Shown here: positions 9,382-17,785 of the stretch, one piece after another
Numbering within the stretch: the first letter of the stretch is position 1
Layout of the letters: every line of letters begins with the position of its first letter
Source of the DNA: Companilactobacillus versmoldensis DSM 14857 = KCTC 3814
Lineage (GTDB): Bacteria; Bacillota; Bacilli; Lactobacillales; Lactobacillaceae
Assembly: GCF_001434295.1 (NCBI RefSeq)
Contig: NZ_AZFA01000002.1
Span: forward strand, 124,001 to 188,000
DNA: 64,000 bases
Direction of reading: 5' to 3'
Position numbers and translations under genes: made by a program
Notes under the pieces: model-generated
Seen by the model: only the letters and a program-made list of their open reading frames with translations
Told to the model about the DNA's origin: nothing
Database searches by the model: none

Positions 9382-10318
9382 TAGTATTACTTCCTTCTAT
9401 TTCTTCAATAATTTTATTTGCTCCGGCATTCAACAATTGCGAAGCAACCTCATTCCCCAAATTACCAGCCGAATCAACTGCTTGGCTAACAGTCTTTTCA
9501 TACCAATCCTGCCCATCATAAGATGAGATCATGGCATGCAAAGTCACCGTTGAACCATCGACATGGGCATAACTTCCTACTGGGAAATTACAACTTCCGC
9601 CGAAGGCAGCCAACAATTGAAGTTCAAGTCTGACGGAGACTCTAGTATCCTGATCGTCGATCGAATGAATAATTCCATTGATATAATCATCATCAGCTCG
9701 ACTCTCTAAAGCAAGAGCCCCTTGTCCGGATGCTGGCAAGATCTGATCACTTAAACTAAAACGGTAATAATCACCAGTATCAGCATTGAGACGTTTCAAT
9801 CCGGATTCGGCGACCATGATACCGAACAAATTCAAGTCAGCAATTTTTCTGATCCGTGTATCTAAATTACCTCTGATCGGTACAACTTCAATGTCAGGTC
9901 TTAAATGATGCAACTGGGCTGTCCGACGGATACTGCTGGTACCGATCTTAGCTCCCTTGGGAAGATCTGCTAGATCATTCAGCGGTTTAACTGTGATCAA
10001 GCAATCAAAGGCTGAAGCCCTCTTTGGTATCCCAGACAAAACAAGGCCAGTTGGCGTTTGTGGCAAGAGGTCTTTTAAACTATGGACAGCAATATCGATT
10101 TTCCCATCCAGTAGCGACTGTTCAATTTCTTTGACGAATAAACCCTTTCCACCAATCATTTTGATATCAGTGGAGTGATTAGTGTCACCTTCAGTAGTGA
10201 TATAACAAAGTTCAAACTGCTTATCGGGATATTTTTCCTGAAGCATTTGAATCGCTAATTCAGTCTGGCAAACGGCTAATTTACTTTTACGCGTGCCGAC
10301 TTTAATGGTTTTTTCCAA
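9374..10318 (-). CDS. hemC: Hydroxymethylbilane synthase (porphobilinogen deaminase)
   Basis: Polymerises four porphobilinogen units into hydroxymethylbilane on a covalently held dipyrromethane cofactor. The family start [11 protein letters not shown] is followed by KGLFVKEIE and HSLKDLL near residues 60-80. The cofactor Cys is in GGSCNFPVG near residue 235. The start is set at TTG 10318 because AGGGGGG lies five bases upstream and homologues begin here. An ATG at 10333, overlapping the hemA stop as ATGA, would add five residues and is the alternative. Confidence 0.93.
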   Translation of the reverse strand: MEKTIKVGTRKSKLAVCQTELAIQMLQEKYPDKQFELCYITTEGDTNHSTDIKMIGGKGLFVKEIEQSLLDGKIDIAVHSLKDLLPQTPTGLVLSGIPKRASAFDCLITVKPLNDLADLPKGAKIGTSSIRRTAQLHHLRPDIEVVPIRGNLDTRIRKIADLNLFGIMVAESGLKRLNADTGDYYRFSLSDQILPASGQGALALESRADDDYINGIIHSIDDQDTRVSVRLELQLLAAFGGSCNFPVGSYAHVDGSTVTLHAMISSYDGQDWYEKTVSQAVDSAGNLGNEVASQLLNAGANKIIEEIEGSNTND

Positions 10319-10329
10319 GATGTCCCCCC

Positions 10330-11592
10330 TCATACTTCAAGTTTAAAAATTGTTTTCAAAACATCTAAATATTTATCTGCTTCATCATTGGTCGAAAGTT
10401 CCTTGATCTCTTTGATCGGTTCTTTCAACATTTGATTGATAATACTTTTCATATGTTTGCGGATAACTTTTTGTTGATGATCATTTAATTCTGGCAATTT
10501 ATTGAGTAGACTGTCATAAACATTTGATTGAATATCAACAGCTTGTTCACGTAACTTTCTGATCATTGGTACAACATTCAACTGTTTTTGCCACAAGAAA
10601 TAATCTTCGATCTCATTTGGAATCTGTTTCTTCACTTTATCGATTAATTGCAGCTTTTCGTGATTATTATGACCAACGATCTCAGTCAAACCATCCATAT
10701 CAAAATATTGACAATTACTGATTTTTTGAAAATTACTCAAGTTTCTAGGCACACCCAAGTCAACAAAAACCATCTGGTCAAATTCCTGGTCATGTTCTCT
10801 GACCCAGTCTTCACTATAAAGCGGTTTTTTAACTGAAACGGCTGATATAACAGCATCTGAATCGTCCAACACTTCAGGCAAACTGTCTAAAGGTTTAACC
10901 TCAGCAGTTAGATGCATATCATTAACGACTTTTTCAGCTCGTGAGACTGTCCGATTGACTATATAGACTTTCTTAAAGCCCATCGTTGATGTGTTCAAGA
11001 GTGCTTGTTGACCCATTGTACCAGCTCCAATGACAGTCAATGTCTTATCAGAAAGGTCAGAAAAACTAGCCTTTATTTGATGAATACCAGCTTGTGTGGA
11101 TGTTTCAGCGTGTTCGTTGATTTTGTATTCTGCGTGAGTCCACTTAGCAAAAGTGATCACCTGTTGAAAAAGATGATTGAACAAAACTCCAGTAGTCTTG
11201 TTATCTTGAGCGGTAAAAAAGGCATGCTTAACTTGTCCCAAGATCTGAGCTTCTCCGATATCTGGTGAATCGATCCCACAGGCAACTTCGAAGAGATGGC
11301 GAACAGCTACTTCGCCAGTCCTGAGTGTCAAATAATCAGCCAACTGATCCATATCAAATTCAAACCAATTTGCCAAAAAACGCTTGATGTAATAGCGACT
11401 GGTGTGGACCTGGTCAACTACGGCATAAATCTCGGTCCGTTCACAAGTTGACAAGATCACATCTTCAAGGATACTCTTTTCGCCAAAAAGTGCTTGATGA
11501 GCTTCAGCTATTTCTTCTTTGTCAAAATTGATCTGCTCTCGTAGTTCAATTGGCATTGTTCTAAAATCTATTCCCACACAAACTATAAACAT
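10330..11592 (-). CDS. hemA: Glutamyl-tRNA reductase
   Basis: NADPH-dependent reduction of glutamyl-tRNA to glutamate-1-semialdehyde, the entry to the C5 tetrapyrrole route. It is 420 residues long. The catalytic Cys is in STCERTEIYA (about residue 49). The EAQILGQV motif is near 118. The NADPH-binding GAGTMGQQA is near 190, and a C-terminal helical dimerisation domain follows. It overlaps hemC slightly at its 3' end. It probably sets flux into the corrinoid pathway in this organism. Confidence 0.97.
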   Translation of the reverse strand: MFIVCVGIDFRTMPIELREQINFDKEEIAEAHQALFGEKSILEDVILSTCERTEIYAVVDQVHTSRYYIKRFLANWFEFDMDQLADYLTLRTGEVAVRHLFEVACGIDSPDIGEAQILGQVKHAFFTAQDNKTTGVLFNHLFQQVITFAKWTHAEYKINEHAETSTQAGIHQIKASFSDLSDKTLTVIGAGTMGQQALLNTSTMGFKKVYIVNRTVSRAEKVVNDMHLTAEVKPLDSLPEVLDDSDAVISAVSVKKPLYSEDWVREHDQEFDQMVFVDLGVPRNLSNFQKISNCQYFDMDGLTEIVGHNNHEKLQLIDKVKKQIPNEIEDYFLWQKQLNVVPMIRKLREQAVDIQSNVYDSLLNKLPELNDHQQKVIRKHMKSIINQMLKEPIKEIKELSTNDEADKYLDVLKTIFKLEV

Positions 11593-11617
11593 TTTTACAC
11601 TACCAATTCTTTCTTAA

Positions 11618-12046
11618 TTATTTATCCAGCCAATTTTGCAAGGCTTGGCGCTTTTTCTTAGTGGCAAAAGGATCTTTGCCTAAACTTGAGATCGAATAAA
11701 CATAGCCATCGTATTTAAAGGTCGCAACATTGTAAAAATCTGAATTATATTTGTCACTGGTATTGTTGACTAATTGATGAGGATAAGCTGCTTGATAGAC
11801 TTGTTCATTGACTTTTTTATCATTGGTACAAGCTAAAACTAGATCGGCATCAGCTAAGAGATCTTTTGAATACTTTGCTTTGATCCAATTAACTTTATTA
11901 AGATTGATCCGTTCATTGATACTTGGACTGATGATTGTGATTTTGGCATTTTCAGCCAGCAATTTTTGATATTTTCGAAAAGCTACCTGACCACCACCAA
12001 CTATAGTTACTGGTCTATTGGTCAGATCTACCATAATTGGATACAT
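11618..12046 (-). CDS. Precorrin-2 dehydrogenase (NAD-dependent, Met8p/SirC-like)
   Basis: Short 142-residue protein with an N-terminal Rossmann motif (VTIVGGGQVAFRK at residues 13-25) and the family's VNNTSDKYNSDFYN segment near 90. It oxidises precorrin-2 to sirohydrochlorin (factor II), the substrate of CbiK in this locus. It is shorter than most SirC and CysG N-terminal modules, lacking much of the C-terminal helical domain, and has no chelatase extension. It lies between cbiP and hemA, spaced by two and 25 bases. L. reuteri has the same kind of gene in its cobalamin cluster. Confidence 0.85.
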   Translation of the reverse strand: MYPIMVDLTNRPVTIVGGGQVAFRKYQKLLAENAKITIISPSINERINLNKVNWIKAKYSKDLLADADLVLACTNDKKVNEQVYQAAYPHQLVNNTSDKYNSDFYNVATFKYDGYVYSISSLGKDPFATKKKRQALQNWLDK

Positions 12047-12048
12047 CT

Positions 12049-13557
12049 TTATTCCACCTTTTGAGATTCATCCATAATTTTTAAGATCTGGTCGACATCA
12101 ACGTTTTCTTGAAATTCTTTACAGAGTTCGTCATATTGAGTTTCTTTAAAGTCTTTCAAGGAACCAACGACATTTTTCAAAGGTCCTAATCCTTTACTGC
12201 TACGGATCCGATTCAAATAACGTCTCGTCCACTCAGGATTATCAAAAATTCCGTGTAAGTACGTTCCATAGACCTTTTTGTTATGACTGATAGCACCGTC
12301 TAAATGATCAGCAACGTTTCCATTAGTTTCAATGATCCGAGCTAGTGGTTGCGTACCTTCGTCCAAAATAGTTTTACCCATATGGATCTCATAACCATCA
12401 ACTTCTTGCTGACCAATCATGGCTTTTGACTGATTAGTTGTCTTGGTATCTTCGTAATACGTCGTTGTCGACAACAGTCCTAACCCTTCTTGTTCTTTGA
12501 TATCTGATTCAACTTCGTTGGCATCGATCAACTTCTTACCTAAGATCTGGTAACCACCACAGACACCAAAAATAAATGTCCCACGACTATGTAGGGCTTT
12601 AATTGCCATATCGAATTTGGATTCTTTTAAGAAGGCTAGATCCTCATTGGTATTCTTACTGCCGGGAATAATGACCAAATCTGGAGTTCCTAACTCATTA
12701 GGACTTGTAGCGTATCTGACAGAAACATCTGGGTGCATGGCTAAACTATTGAAATCAGTGAAATTAGATATCTTTGGTAAAACGACAACTACGATATCAA
12801 GATCCTTAGAAACATCCATGACTTTATTTTTCCGAGTCAAGGCTACAGAGTCCTCATCATCGATCTGGACCTTACTGTAAGGCATGACACCTAAAACTGG
12901 GACACCAGTCAAAGCTTCGATCATATCGTTACCGCTTTGGAGCAAAGAGATATCACCACGGAATTTATTGATGATGATACCTTTGATCCGCTCTTGATGG
13001 CGACGTGGCAAAAGCTTGATAGTTCCATAAATCGAGGCAAAAACTCCACCCTTATCAATGTCAGCAACCAAAATGACAGGAGAATCGGCTATATCTGCCA
13101 TCCCCATATTGACCATATCGCGGTCATTTAAATTGATCTCAGCCGGGCTCCCGGCTCCTTCCAAAATAACGTCATCATATTCGTCAGCTAAACTTTGATA
13201 AATGTCAGTAATATCGCCTCGTAATTGGGGTTTATATTCTTGATATTCTGCTGCACTCATATCGCCAATAACTTTGCCATTGACGATAACTTGTGAATCA
13301 CTGTCAGTCGATGGTTTTAATAAAATTGGATTCATCCGTACATCTGGTAAAATCCCTGCTGCTTCAGCTTGAAACACTTGGGCACGTCCCATTTCTTGAC
13401 CATCGGCCGTAATATAAGAATTTAAAGCCATATTTTGCGATTTAAAAGGAACAACACGTTCATTTCTATCAGCTAAAAAACGGCAAAGAGCAGCAACCAT
13501 CCAGCTTTTACCGGAGTCGGATGCTGTTCCTTGAAACATAATTGATTTTGCAGTCAT
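12049..13557 (-). CDS. cbiP: Cobyric acid synthase, glutamine-hydrolysing
   Basis: ATP- and glutamine-dependent amidation of side chains b, d, e and g of adenosylcobyrinate a,c-diamide. At 502 residues, it has an N-terminal dethiobiotin-synthetase-like ATPase domain with GTASDSGKS (residues 10-18) and PFKSQNMALNS, and a C-terminal class I glutaminase domain with the Cys in FGVCGGYQILG near residue 332 and a His in YGTYLHGIFDN near 430. It follows cbiO by two bases. Confidence 0.96.
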   Translation of the reverse strand: MTAKSIMFQGTASDSGKSWMVAALCRFLADRNERVVPFKSQNMALNSYITADGQEMGRAQVFQAEAAGILPDVRMNPILLKPSTDSDSQVIVNGKVIGDMSAAEYQEYKPQLRGDITDIYQSLADEYDDVILEGAGSPAEINLNDRDMVNMGMADIADSPVILVADIDKGGVFASIYGTIKLLPRRHQERIKGIIINKFRGDISLLQSGNDMIEALTGVPVLGVMPYSKVQIDDEDSVALTRKNKVMDVSKDLDIVVVVLPKISNFTDFNSLAMHPDVSVRYATSPNELGTPDLVIIPGSKNTNEDLAFLKESKFDMAIKALHSRGTFIFGVCGGYQILGKKLIDANEVESDIKEQEGLGLLSTTTYYEDTKTTNQSKAMIGQQEVDGYEIHMGKTILDEGTQPLARIIETNGNVADHLDGAISHNKKVYGTYLHGIFDNPEWTRRYLNRIRSSKGLGPLKNVVGSLKDFKETQYDELCKEFQENVDVDQILKIMDESQKVE

Positions 13558-13559
13558 AA

Positions 13560-14387
13560 CTATTCTCCATATTCTGAAACAAAGTCCCTCAACTTTTGAT
13601 CAGCAAATAATTGCTCTTCGTCATTATAAAGTGGTAATCCTATCTCCCGATGGAGACGAACGATGTATGGCACTTCAAGCTTGGCTTGGCGAATTGCTTG
13701 ATCATCTTCAAAAACCTGTTCCTTTTTTCCTTCGGTAATAATTTTACCATCACTCAGAACATAAAAATAATCGCATACTTCATACATGAAGTTCATGTCA
13801 TGACTGGAAATAACTAATTGGATACCATCTGAGATGAGTTGCTTGATCAAATTTTTCATGCGTTCTTTACCATCAAAATCTAATCCAGCAGTTGGTTCAT
13901 CCATCAAGATCCATGAAGGCCTCATTACTAAAACACCAGCAATGGCAACACGTTTCTTTTGGCCACCGCTTAAATATTGAACAGGTCGATCTTGCAAGTC
14001 CTCAATACCTAAACTTTTAAAGACCCAATCAAGCCGTTTTTCGATTTCTCTTTCGTCTAACTTCAAATTACGCAAGACAAAGGCTACGTCCTCTTTCACA
14101 TTCGGGTAAAAAATTTGATTATCCGAATTTTGAAAGACCATCCCCAACTGCGTCCGAAGTTTGCGAAGACTACGATTATCATACTTGATTGCCTTATCGC
14201 CAAAATAAATTTTCCCAGAAGTAGGTTTTTCAAGGCCAACGATATTTTTCAATAAAGTGGATTTTCCGGAACCATTAGGACCAACCAGACCAATTGAATA
14301 ACCAAATTTTCCAAAATCAATGTTAATGTCATGCAATTGCTGACTTTGACTGTCATATCCAAAATTTACATGTTCTAATTTGATCAC
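13560..14387 (-). CDS. cbiO: Cobalt ECF-type ABC transporter ATPase
   Basis: ATPase of the CbiMNQO cobalt importer, about 275 residues. Walker A GPNGSGKST is near residue 40, the Q-loop has FQNSDNQIF, the ABC signature is YLSGGQKKRVAIAG, and Walker B ends in LMDEPTAGLD. The start is placed at GTG 14387 because GAGGTGA lies about five bases upstream; an earlier in-frame GTG would overlap that site. It lies ten bases after the cbiQ stop. Confidence 0.95.
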   Translation of the reverse strand: MIKLEHVNFGYDSQSQQLHDINIDFGKFGYSIGLVGPNGSGKSTLLKNIVGLEKPTSGKIYFGDKAIKYDNRSLRKLRTQLGMVFQNSDNQIFYPNVKEDVAFVLRNLKLDEREIEKRLDWVFKSLGIEDLQDRPVQYLSGGQKKRVAIAGVLVMRPSWILMDEPTAGLDFDGKERMKNLIKQLISDGIQLVISSHDMNFMYEVCDYFYVLSDGKIITEGKKEQVFEDDQAIRQAKLEVPYIVRLHREIGLPLYNDEEQLFADQKLRDFVSEYGE

Positions 14388-14397
14388 TGAGATCACC

Positions 14398-15078
14398 TCA
14401 TTTCAGGTTAAAGTTGCCGTCAAATAGTTTCATTTCAAGACTATCTTGCAGTTGTTCGTATCTGATCATTACTTGCATGAAGAGCATTTTTAACAAAATT
14501 GAGATCGACTCGAGTGAATTTTTAAAGCCGGAATAGCCTAGCCGCATTTGCTGGGCGTGGTAAATCTTGATACATTCGTCGAGAAAAATAAAAATGAAGC
14601 GGTAAATCAGCATCGTTTGCTCAACAAATAATTTTGGTAAATGGATCTGTAACAAGACGCTCATTAATTGCTGAAATGGTGTCGATAAGGCCAGAAAATA
14701 AGTACAAACGATTGCCGTCATTGCTTGAAGTCCAAGGACTAATCCTTGGACTAAGGTCACTTTGGAAACTCCAAAGTAAATCGAGCCCAACTTGAGCGAC
14801 CAGTACATGACCGATGGATCACTTGAAGCGGTCAAAATAATTCCGACCACGCTCAAAAGCAAAAATGGCAAGATTGGATAAAACCATTTCAAATAGCGAT
14901 GAACTGAAACTTGGGTGATATTGATTGTTAAACCAGCGACAACGATCATCGTGAAAACTTTCAACCAAATCAATGGCTGAAAAGCTCCGGTCAGACCAAC
15001 GATGAAGAAAATAATTTTCCACCAAGCACCTAATTTAGCAAGTTTATTCTCATAAGCATATTTATCGATGACTAGCAT
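14398..15078 (-). CDS. cbiQ: Cobalt ECF transporter T component
   Basis: Membrane coupling subunit of 226 residues with about five hydrophobic segments and the T-component pattern ahead of the ATPase-contact helices (AQQMRLGYSGF near residue 180). It transmits ATP hydrolysis by CbiO to the CbiMN substrate unit. The start overlaps the cbiN stop as TAATG. Confidence 0.93.
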   Translation of the reverse strand: MLVIDKYAYENKLAKLGAWWKIIFFIVGLTGAFQPLIWLKVFTMIVVAGLTINITQVSVHRYLKWFYPILPFLLLSVVGIILTASSDPSVMYWSLKLGSIYFGVSKVTLVQGLVLGLQAMTAIVCTYFLALSTPFQQLMSVLLQIHLPKLFVEQTMLIYRFIFIFLDECIKIYHAQQMRLGYSGFKNSLESISILLKMLFMQVMIRYEQLQDSLEMKLFDGNFNLK

Positions 15079-15404
15079 TAGGCTGTTTGCTTCTTAGCGG
15101 AAGTCTTGGCAGCTGTCTCCGCTTGCTTTTTTTGCTTATTTTTACCACGTTGATAACCAAAAATATAGGTGATAATCCCAGTCCCTAAGCTTCCTTGCAA
15201 AGTGAATAATAAAGTTTCAATCTCACCGGATGGTGGAGTCCATAATGGTTTGGCCCAAACCTTATATCCAGGATCATTTTTAGTTATTTGTTGCGTACCT
15301 TGATCATCGCTACCACCAAATTCACCGTGTGATAAAACTAATGGACCACCAATCAAAATAAATATCAAAACAATCAAAATAATATTCTGAGTTTTATTTT
15401 TCAT
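15078..15404 (-). CDS. cbiN: Cobalt transporter accessory subunit
   Basis: Small protein of 108 residues with two transmembrane helices joined by an extracytoplasmic loop, which supports Co2+ loading of CbiM. The ETLLFTLQGSLGTGIITYIFGY segment is typical for the second helix. The tail is lysine/alanine-rich. ATG 15404 is preferred over GTG 15416, which sits directly against its own GAGGAG site. It overlaps the end of cbiM by 11 bases. Confidence 0.9.
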   Translation of the reverse strand: MKNKTQNIILIVLIFILIGGPLVLSHGEFGGSDDQGTQQITKNDPGYKVWAKPLWTPPSGEIETLLFTLQGSLGTGIITYIFGYQRGKNKQKKQAETAAKTSAKKQTA

Positions 15405-16170
15405 ATAGCAATGCACTCTCCTCGCTCCACAATTTGTTGCTGATGATCAAGTTGTAAACAATAACTGTTAGTAATCCTTCGGCAATAGCTAGTGGTACTT
15501 GAGTTACCGCATAGATACCCATGAACTTGACCCAGGCACCAAATACGCCATGATTAGGATCTGGAAAGACCACTGCCAATTGACAAGCAGTTGTCACATA
15601 AGTAACCAAATCAGCAAAGAAGGCACAAAGAAAAATAGAGATTTTTTTATTAACGTGTAATTTTTTACAAATAATTAAAACTAACCAACCGATTATCGGA
15701 CCAACGATCGTCATTGAAAATGCATTAGCACCCAAAGTGGTTAAACCACCATGAGCTAGTAACAAAGCTTGAAATAGTAAAACAATGACACCCATGATAA
15801 CTAAGACACCGGGTCCGAACATAACCGTTCCTAGGCCGACACCAGTCGGATGTGAAGATGAACCTGTTACTGATGGTAGCTTCAGCGATGATAAGACAAA
15901 AACATAAGCTCCACAGAGGGCAAACATTAATTTTGTGTTCTTTTCATGACTATCTTGTGTAATTTTTTTCAATCTATAAAGTCCATATATGAAAAATGGT
16001 GCACTTAAAACATACCAAAAAATACACCATTTTGGTGGCAGCATACCTTCCATGATATGCATGGCATATACTGTCCCAGGGGCAATTGCAAAACCAACTG
16101 CCATGATCAACATACATTGAACAGTTAGATCCTGAGATAATTCTTTAATTCTTGAAAATAATCTTTTCAT
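15394..16170 (-). CDS. cbiM: Cobalt transporter substrate-binding S component
   Basis: Substrate-specific membrane subunit, 258 residues. After an N-terminal hydrophobic leader the sequence reads AMHIMEGMLPP near residues 36-46. In CbiM/NikM the processed N-terminal Met-His and a following His bind the metal, so leader cleavage before MHIMEG is expected. A second conserved stretch with SHPTGVGLG near residue 105 also contributes a His. This is the first gene of cbiMNQO; the 147 bases upstream hold the largest gap in the minus-strand block and a dyad (16187-16212). Confidence 0.95.
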   Translation of the reverse strand: MKRLFSRIKELSQDLTVQCMLIMAVGFAIAPGTVYAMHIMEGMLPPKWCIFWYVLSAPFFIYGLYRLKKITQDSHEKNTKLMFALCGAYVFVLSSLKLPSVTGSSSHPTGVGLGTVMFGPGVLVIMGVIVLLFQALLLAHGGLTTLGANAFSMTIVGPIIGWLVLIICKKLHVNKKISIFLCAFFADLVTYVTTACQLAVVFPDPNHGVFGAWVKFMGIYAVTQVPLAIAEGLLTVIVYNLIISNKLWSEESALLYEK

Positions 16171-16317
16171 GTTTTCCCCCTAATTTTGTGATTAACTGAA
16201 CACTTATTCACATTAATTTATCAAAACCAAAAATACTAGGTCATTTGAGGAAAACCACTAGAAAATGAAAACGCATAACTAAAGTTTATAAAAATTCATT
16301 TTTTAGATATTCACCGA
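16171..16317 (-). promoter_or_regulatory. Leader gap between cbiL and cbiM with dyad TGTGA-N16-TCACA
   Basis: The only gap above 100 bases inside the minus-strand block. At 16187-16212 an inverted repeat TGTGA-N16-TCACA sits just upstream of the cbiM ribosome-binding site. The long even spacing recalls metal-responsive NikR-type operators, but the half-sites differ from the known consensus. AT-rich stretches could form an internal promoter, but no clear -35/-10 pair was resolved. No B12-box or other riboswitch core was recognised. Confidence 0.35.
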
Positions 16318-17007
16318 TTATTTTTTAATAATCATTGTTGAAAAATAAGGGATTTTCGACGTTTCATCTAAGTCCTGAGCATAAGTAATTACTTCATTGG
16401 TCATCGATGCATTCGAAATGATTGCTGCCTTTGATAATAGTTGCTGCTCTTTTAAGAACTGATAGATCTCAGGAAACTTACTGGAGATTTTCATCAAGAC
16501 TAAATTGTCGTTGTCGATGATGAATTTTTTGATCTCGTCGATATCCTTAGTGGCTGGTACGACTGTCAAACTTTGATCATCTAACATCAATGGTTCTTTC
16601 AAAGTTGCGGCAATTTGCGAGAACGATGATATTCCAGCGATGATTTCAACTTCGATCTCTTTTTCAACGATTTTTTGAATATAACTAAAGGTACTATATA
16701 CCGAAGGGTCACCTAAAGTTAGAAAACCGACATTTTGGCCTTTTGTGACATCTTCGATGACCTCTTTGGAGATTTTTTGCCAACTCTTTTGACGTTCTTC
16801 AACATTACGAGTCATTGGAAAATGGCGTTCCTTGATCTCGGTCTTCGATTGCAAATATGGTTCCGCAATCTTAAAAGCGGTACTCTTCATGCCATTGTGG
16901 GCAATCGGTGTATAAATAACATTCAAATTTTTGATGATATTGACCGCTTTAACTGTGATCAACTCACTGTCACCAGGTCCGACCCCAATCCCAAATAATT
17001 TACTCAT
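16318..17007 (-). CDS. cbiL: Cobalt-precorrin-2 C20-methyltransferase
   Basis: SAM-dependent tetrapyrrole methylase of about 229 residues that adds the C20 methyl to cobalt-factor II. The glycine-rich start LFGIGVGPGDSELITVKAV is typical, and LGDPSVYST near residue 100 is the second SAM-site motif. ATG 17007 follows AAGGAG by eight bases. It overlaps cbiK by eight bases, coupling C20 methylation to the chelatase that makes its substrate. Confidence 0.93.
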   Translation of the reverse strand: MSKLFGIGVGPGDSELITVKAVNIIKNLNVIYTPIAHNGMKSTAFKIAEPYLQSKTEIKERHFPMTRNVEERQKSWQKISKEVIEDVTKGQNVGFLTLGDPSVYSTFSYIQKIVEKEIEVEIIAGISSFSQIAATLKEPLMLDDQSLTVVPATKDIDEIKKFIIDNDNLVLMKISSKFPEIYQFLKEQQLLSKAAIISNASMTNEVITYAQDLDETSKIPYFSTMIIKK

Positions 17008-17785
17008 GAACGACACTCCTTATCGCAGCTCTTAAATGTTTAACGAATTGTTTCTGGATAAATTCTGATTCCCCAAGACCAACTACGTGAGTCGTCGTTG
17101 TGAAACCTTCTCGTTGAAGGATCGAATTCCAAGAATTCTTATCGTCAGAAGCCATATCCTGATTAGCATGATTACCTGCGACCAGCATGAACGGATAAAG
17201 CTGAACTTTCTTGACGCCAGCCTGTTTCATCCGCTTGATCTCAAGTTTCAAATCTGGCCAACTTTCGACTGTTCCTAGATACTTACCGCTCCCCATCAAC
17301 ATATGATCTAAACAGCCATATGCAGTGAAAGCAACGTCAGTCGCTGTCCCATGACCCATGAATAAAATTGCTTCATCGTCGGCTGTAGTTTTAAAGTTGA
17401 TCAAGAAATTCTTAACGTCACGATAATCAACTAAACTAGTCAATAATGGTTTCCCAATCACAAACTTCTCAAAGTCTTGAGCGTATGGAGATAGTGATTT
17501 AACAACTAAATCATATTCATGTCCAGGTATTATGTGAAGTGACTGCACAAAGACTTGTTGATATCCTAACGACCTGATCTTCTCGATAGCCTTGATCGGA
17601 GTATCAATATCCAAATGTTCCTTCTCGAGTATCCGTTTCAAAACAATTTTGGAAGTAAAGGCTTCAAAAACATCTGCTTCCGGAAACTGTTTGGCAATCG
17701 CATTTTCAGTTGCATTGATAGTCTTTTTTCGTGTATCAGGATAGGTCGTCCCAAAACTAACAACTAAAATAGCCGTTTTAGACAT
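17000..17785 (-). CDS. cbiK: Sirohydrochlorin cobaltochelatase
   Basis: Inserts Co2+ into sirohydrochlorin, the defining early-cobalt step of the anaerobic route. It has 261 residues and the class II chelatase fold. The start reads ILVVSFGTTYPDTRKKTI. Metal-site histidines are expected in QSLHIIPGHEYD (about 85) and in FMGHGT plus LVAGNHANQD further on. ATG 17785 was chosen since GAGGAG lies ten bases upstream; ATG 17794 is too close to that site. Confidence 0.94.
   Translation of the reverse strand: MSKTAILVVSFGTTYPDTRKKTINATENAIAKQFPEADVFEAFTSKIVLKRILEKEHLDIDTPIKAIEKIRSLGYQQVFVQSLHIIPGHEYDLVVKSLSPYAQDFEKFVIGKPLLTSLVDYRDVKNFLINFKTTADDEAILFMGHGTATDVAFTAYGCLDHMLMGSGKYLGTVESWPDLKLEIKRMKQAGVKKVQLYPFMLVAGNHANQDMASDDKNSWNSILQREGFTTTTHVVGLGESEFIQKQFVKHLRAAIRSVVHE

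Noticed and set aside
16171-16317. Possible cobalamin riboswitch ahead of cbiM
   Set aside because: No B12-box core or supporting stem arrangement could be recognised on the minus strand; only a dyad and AT-rich sequence are present.
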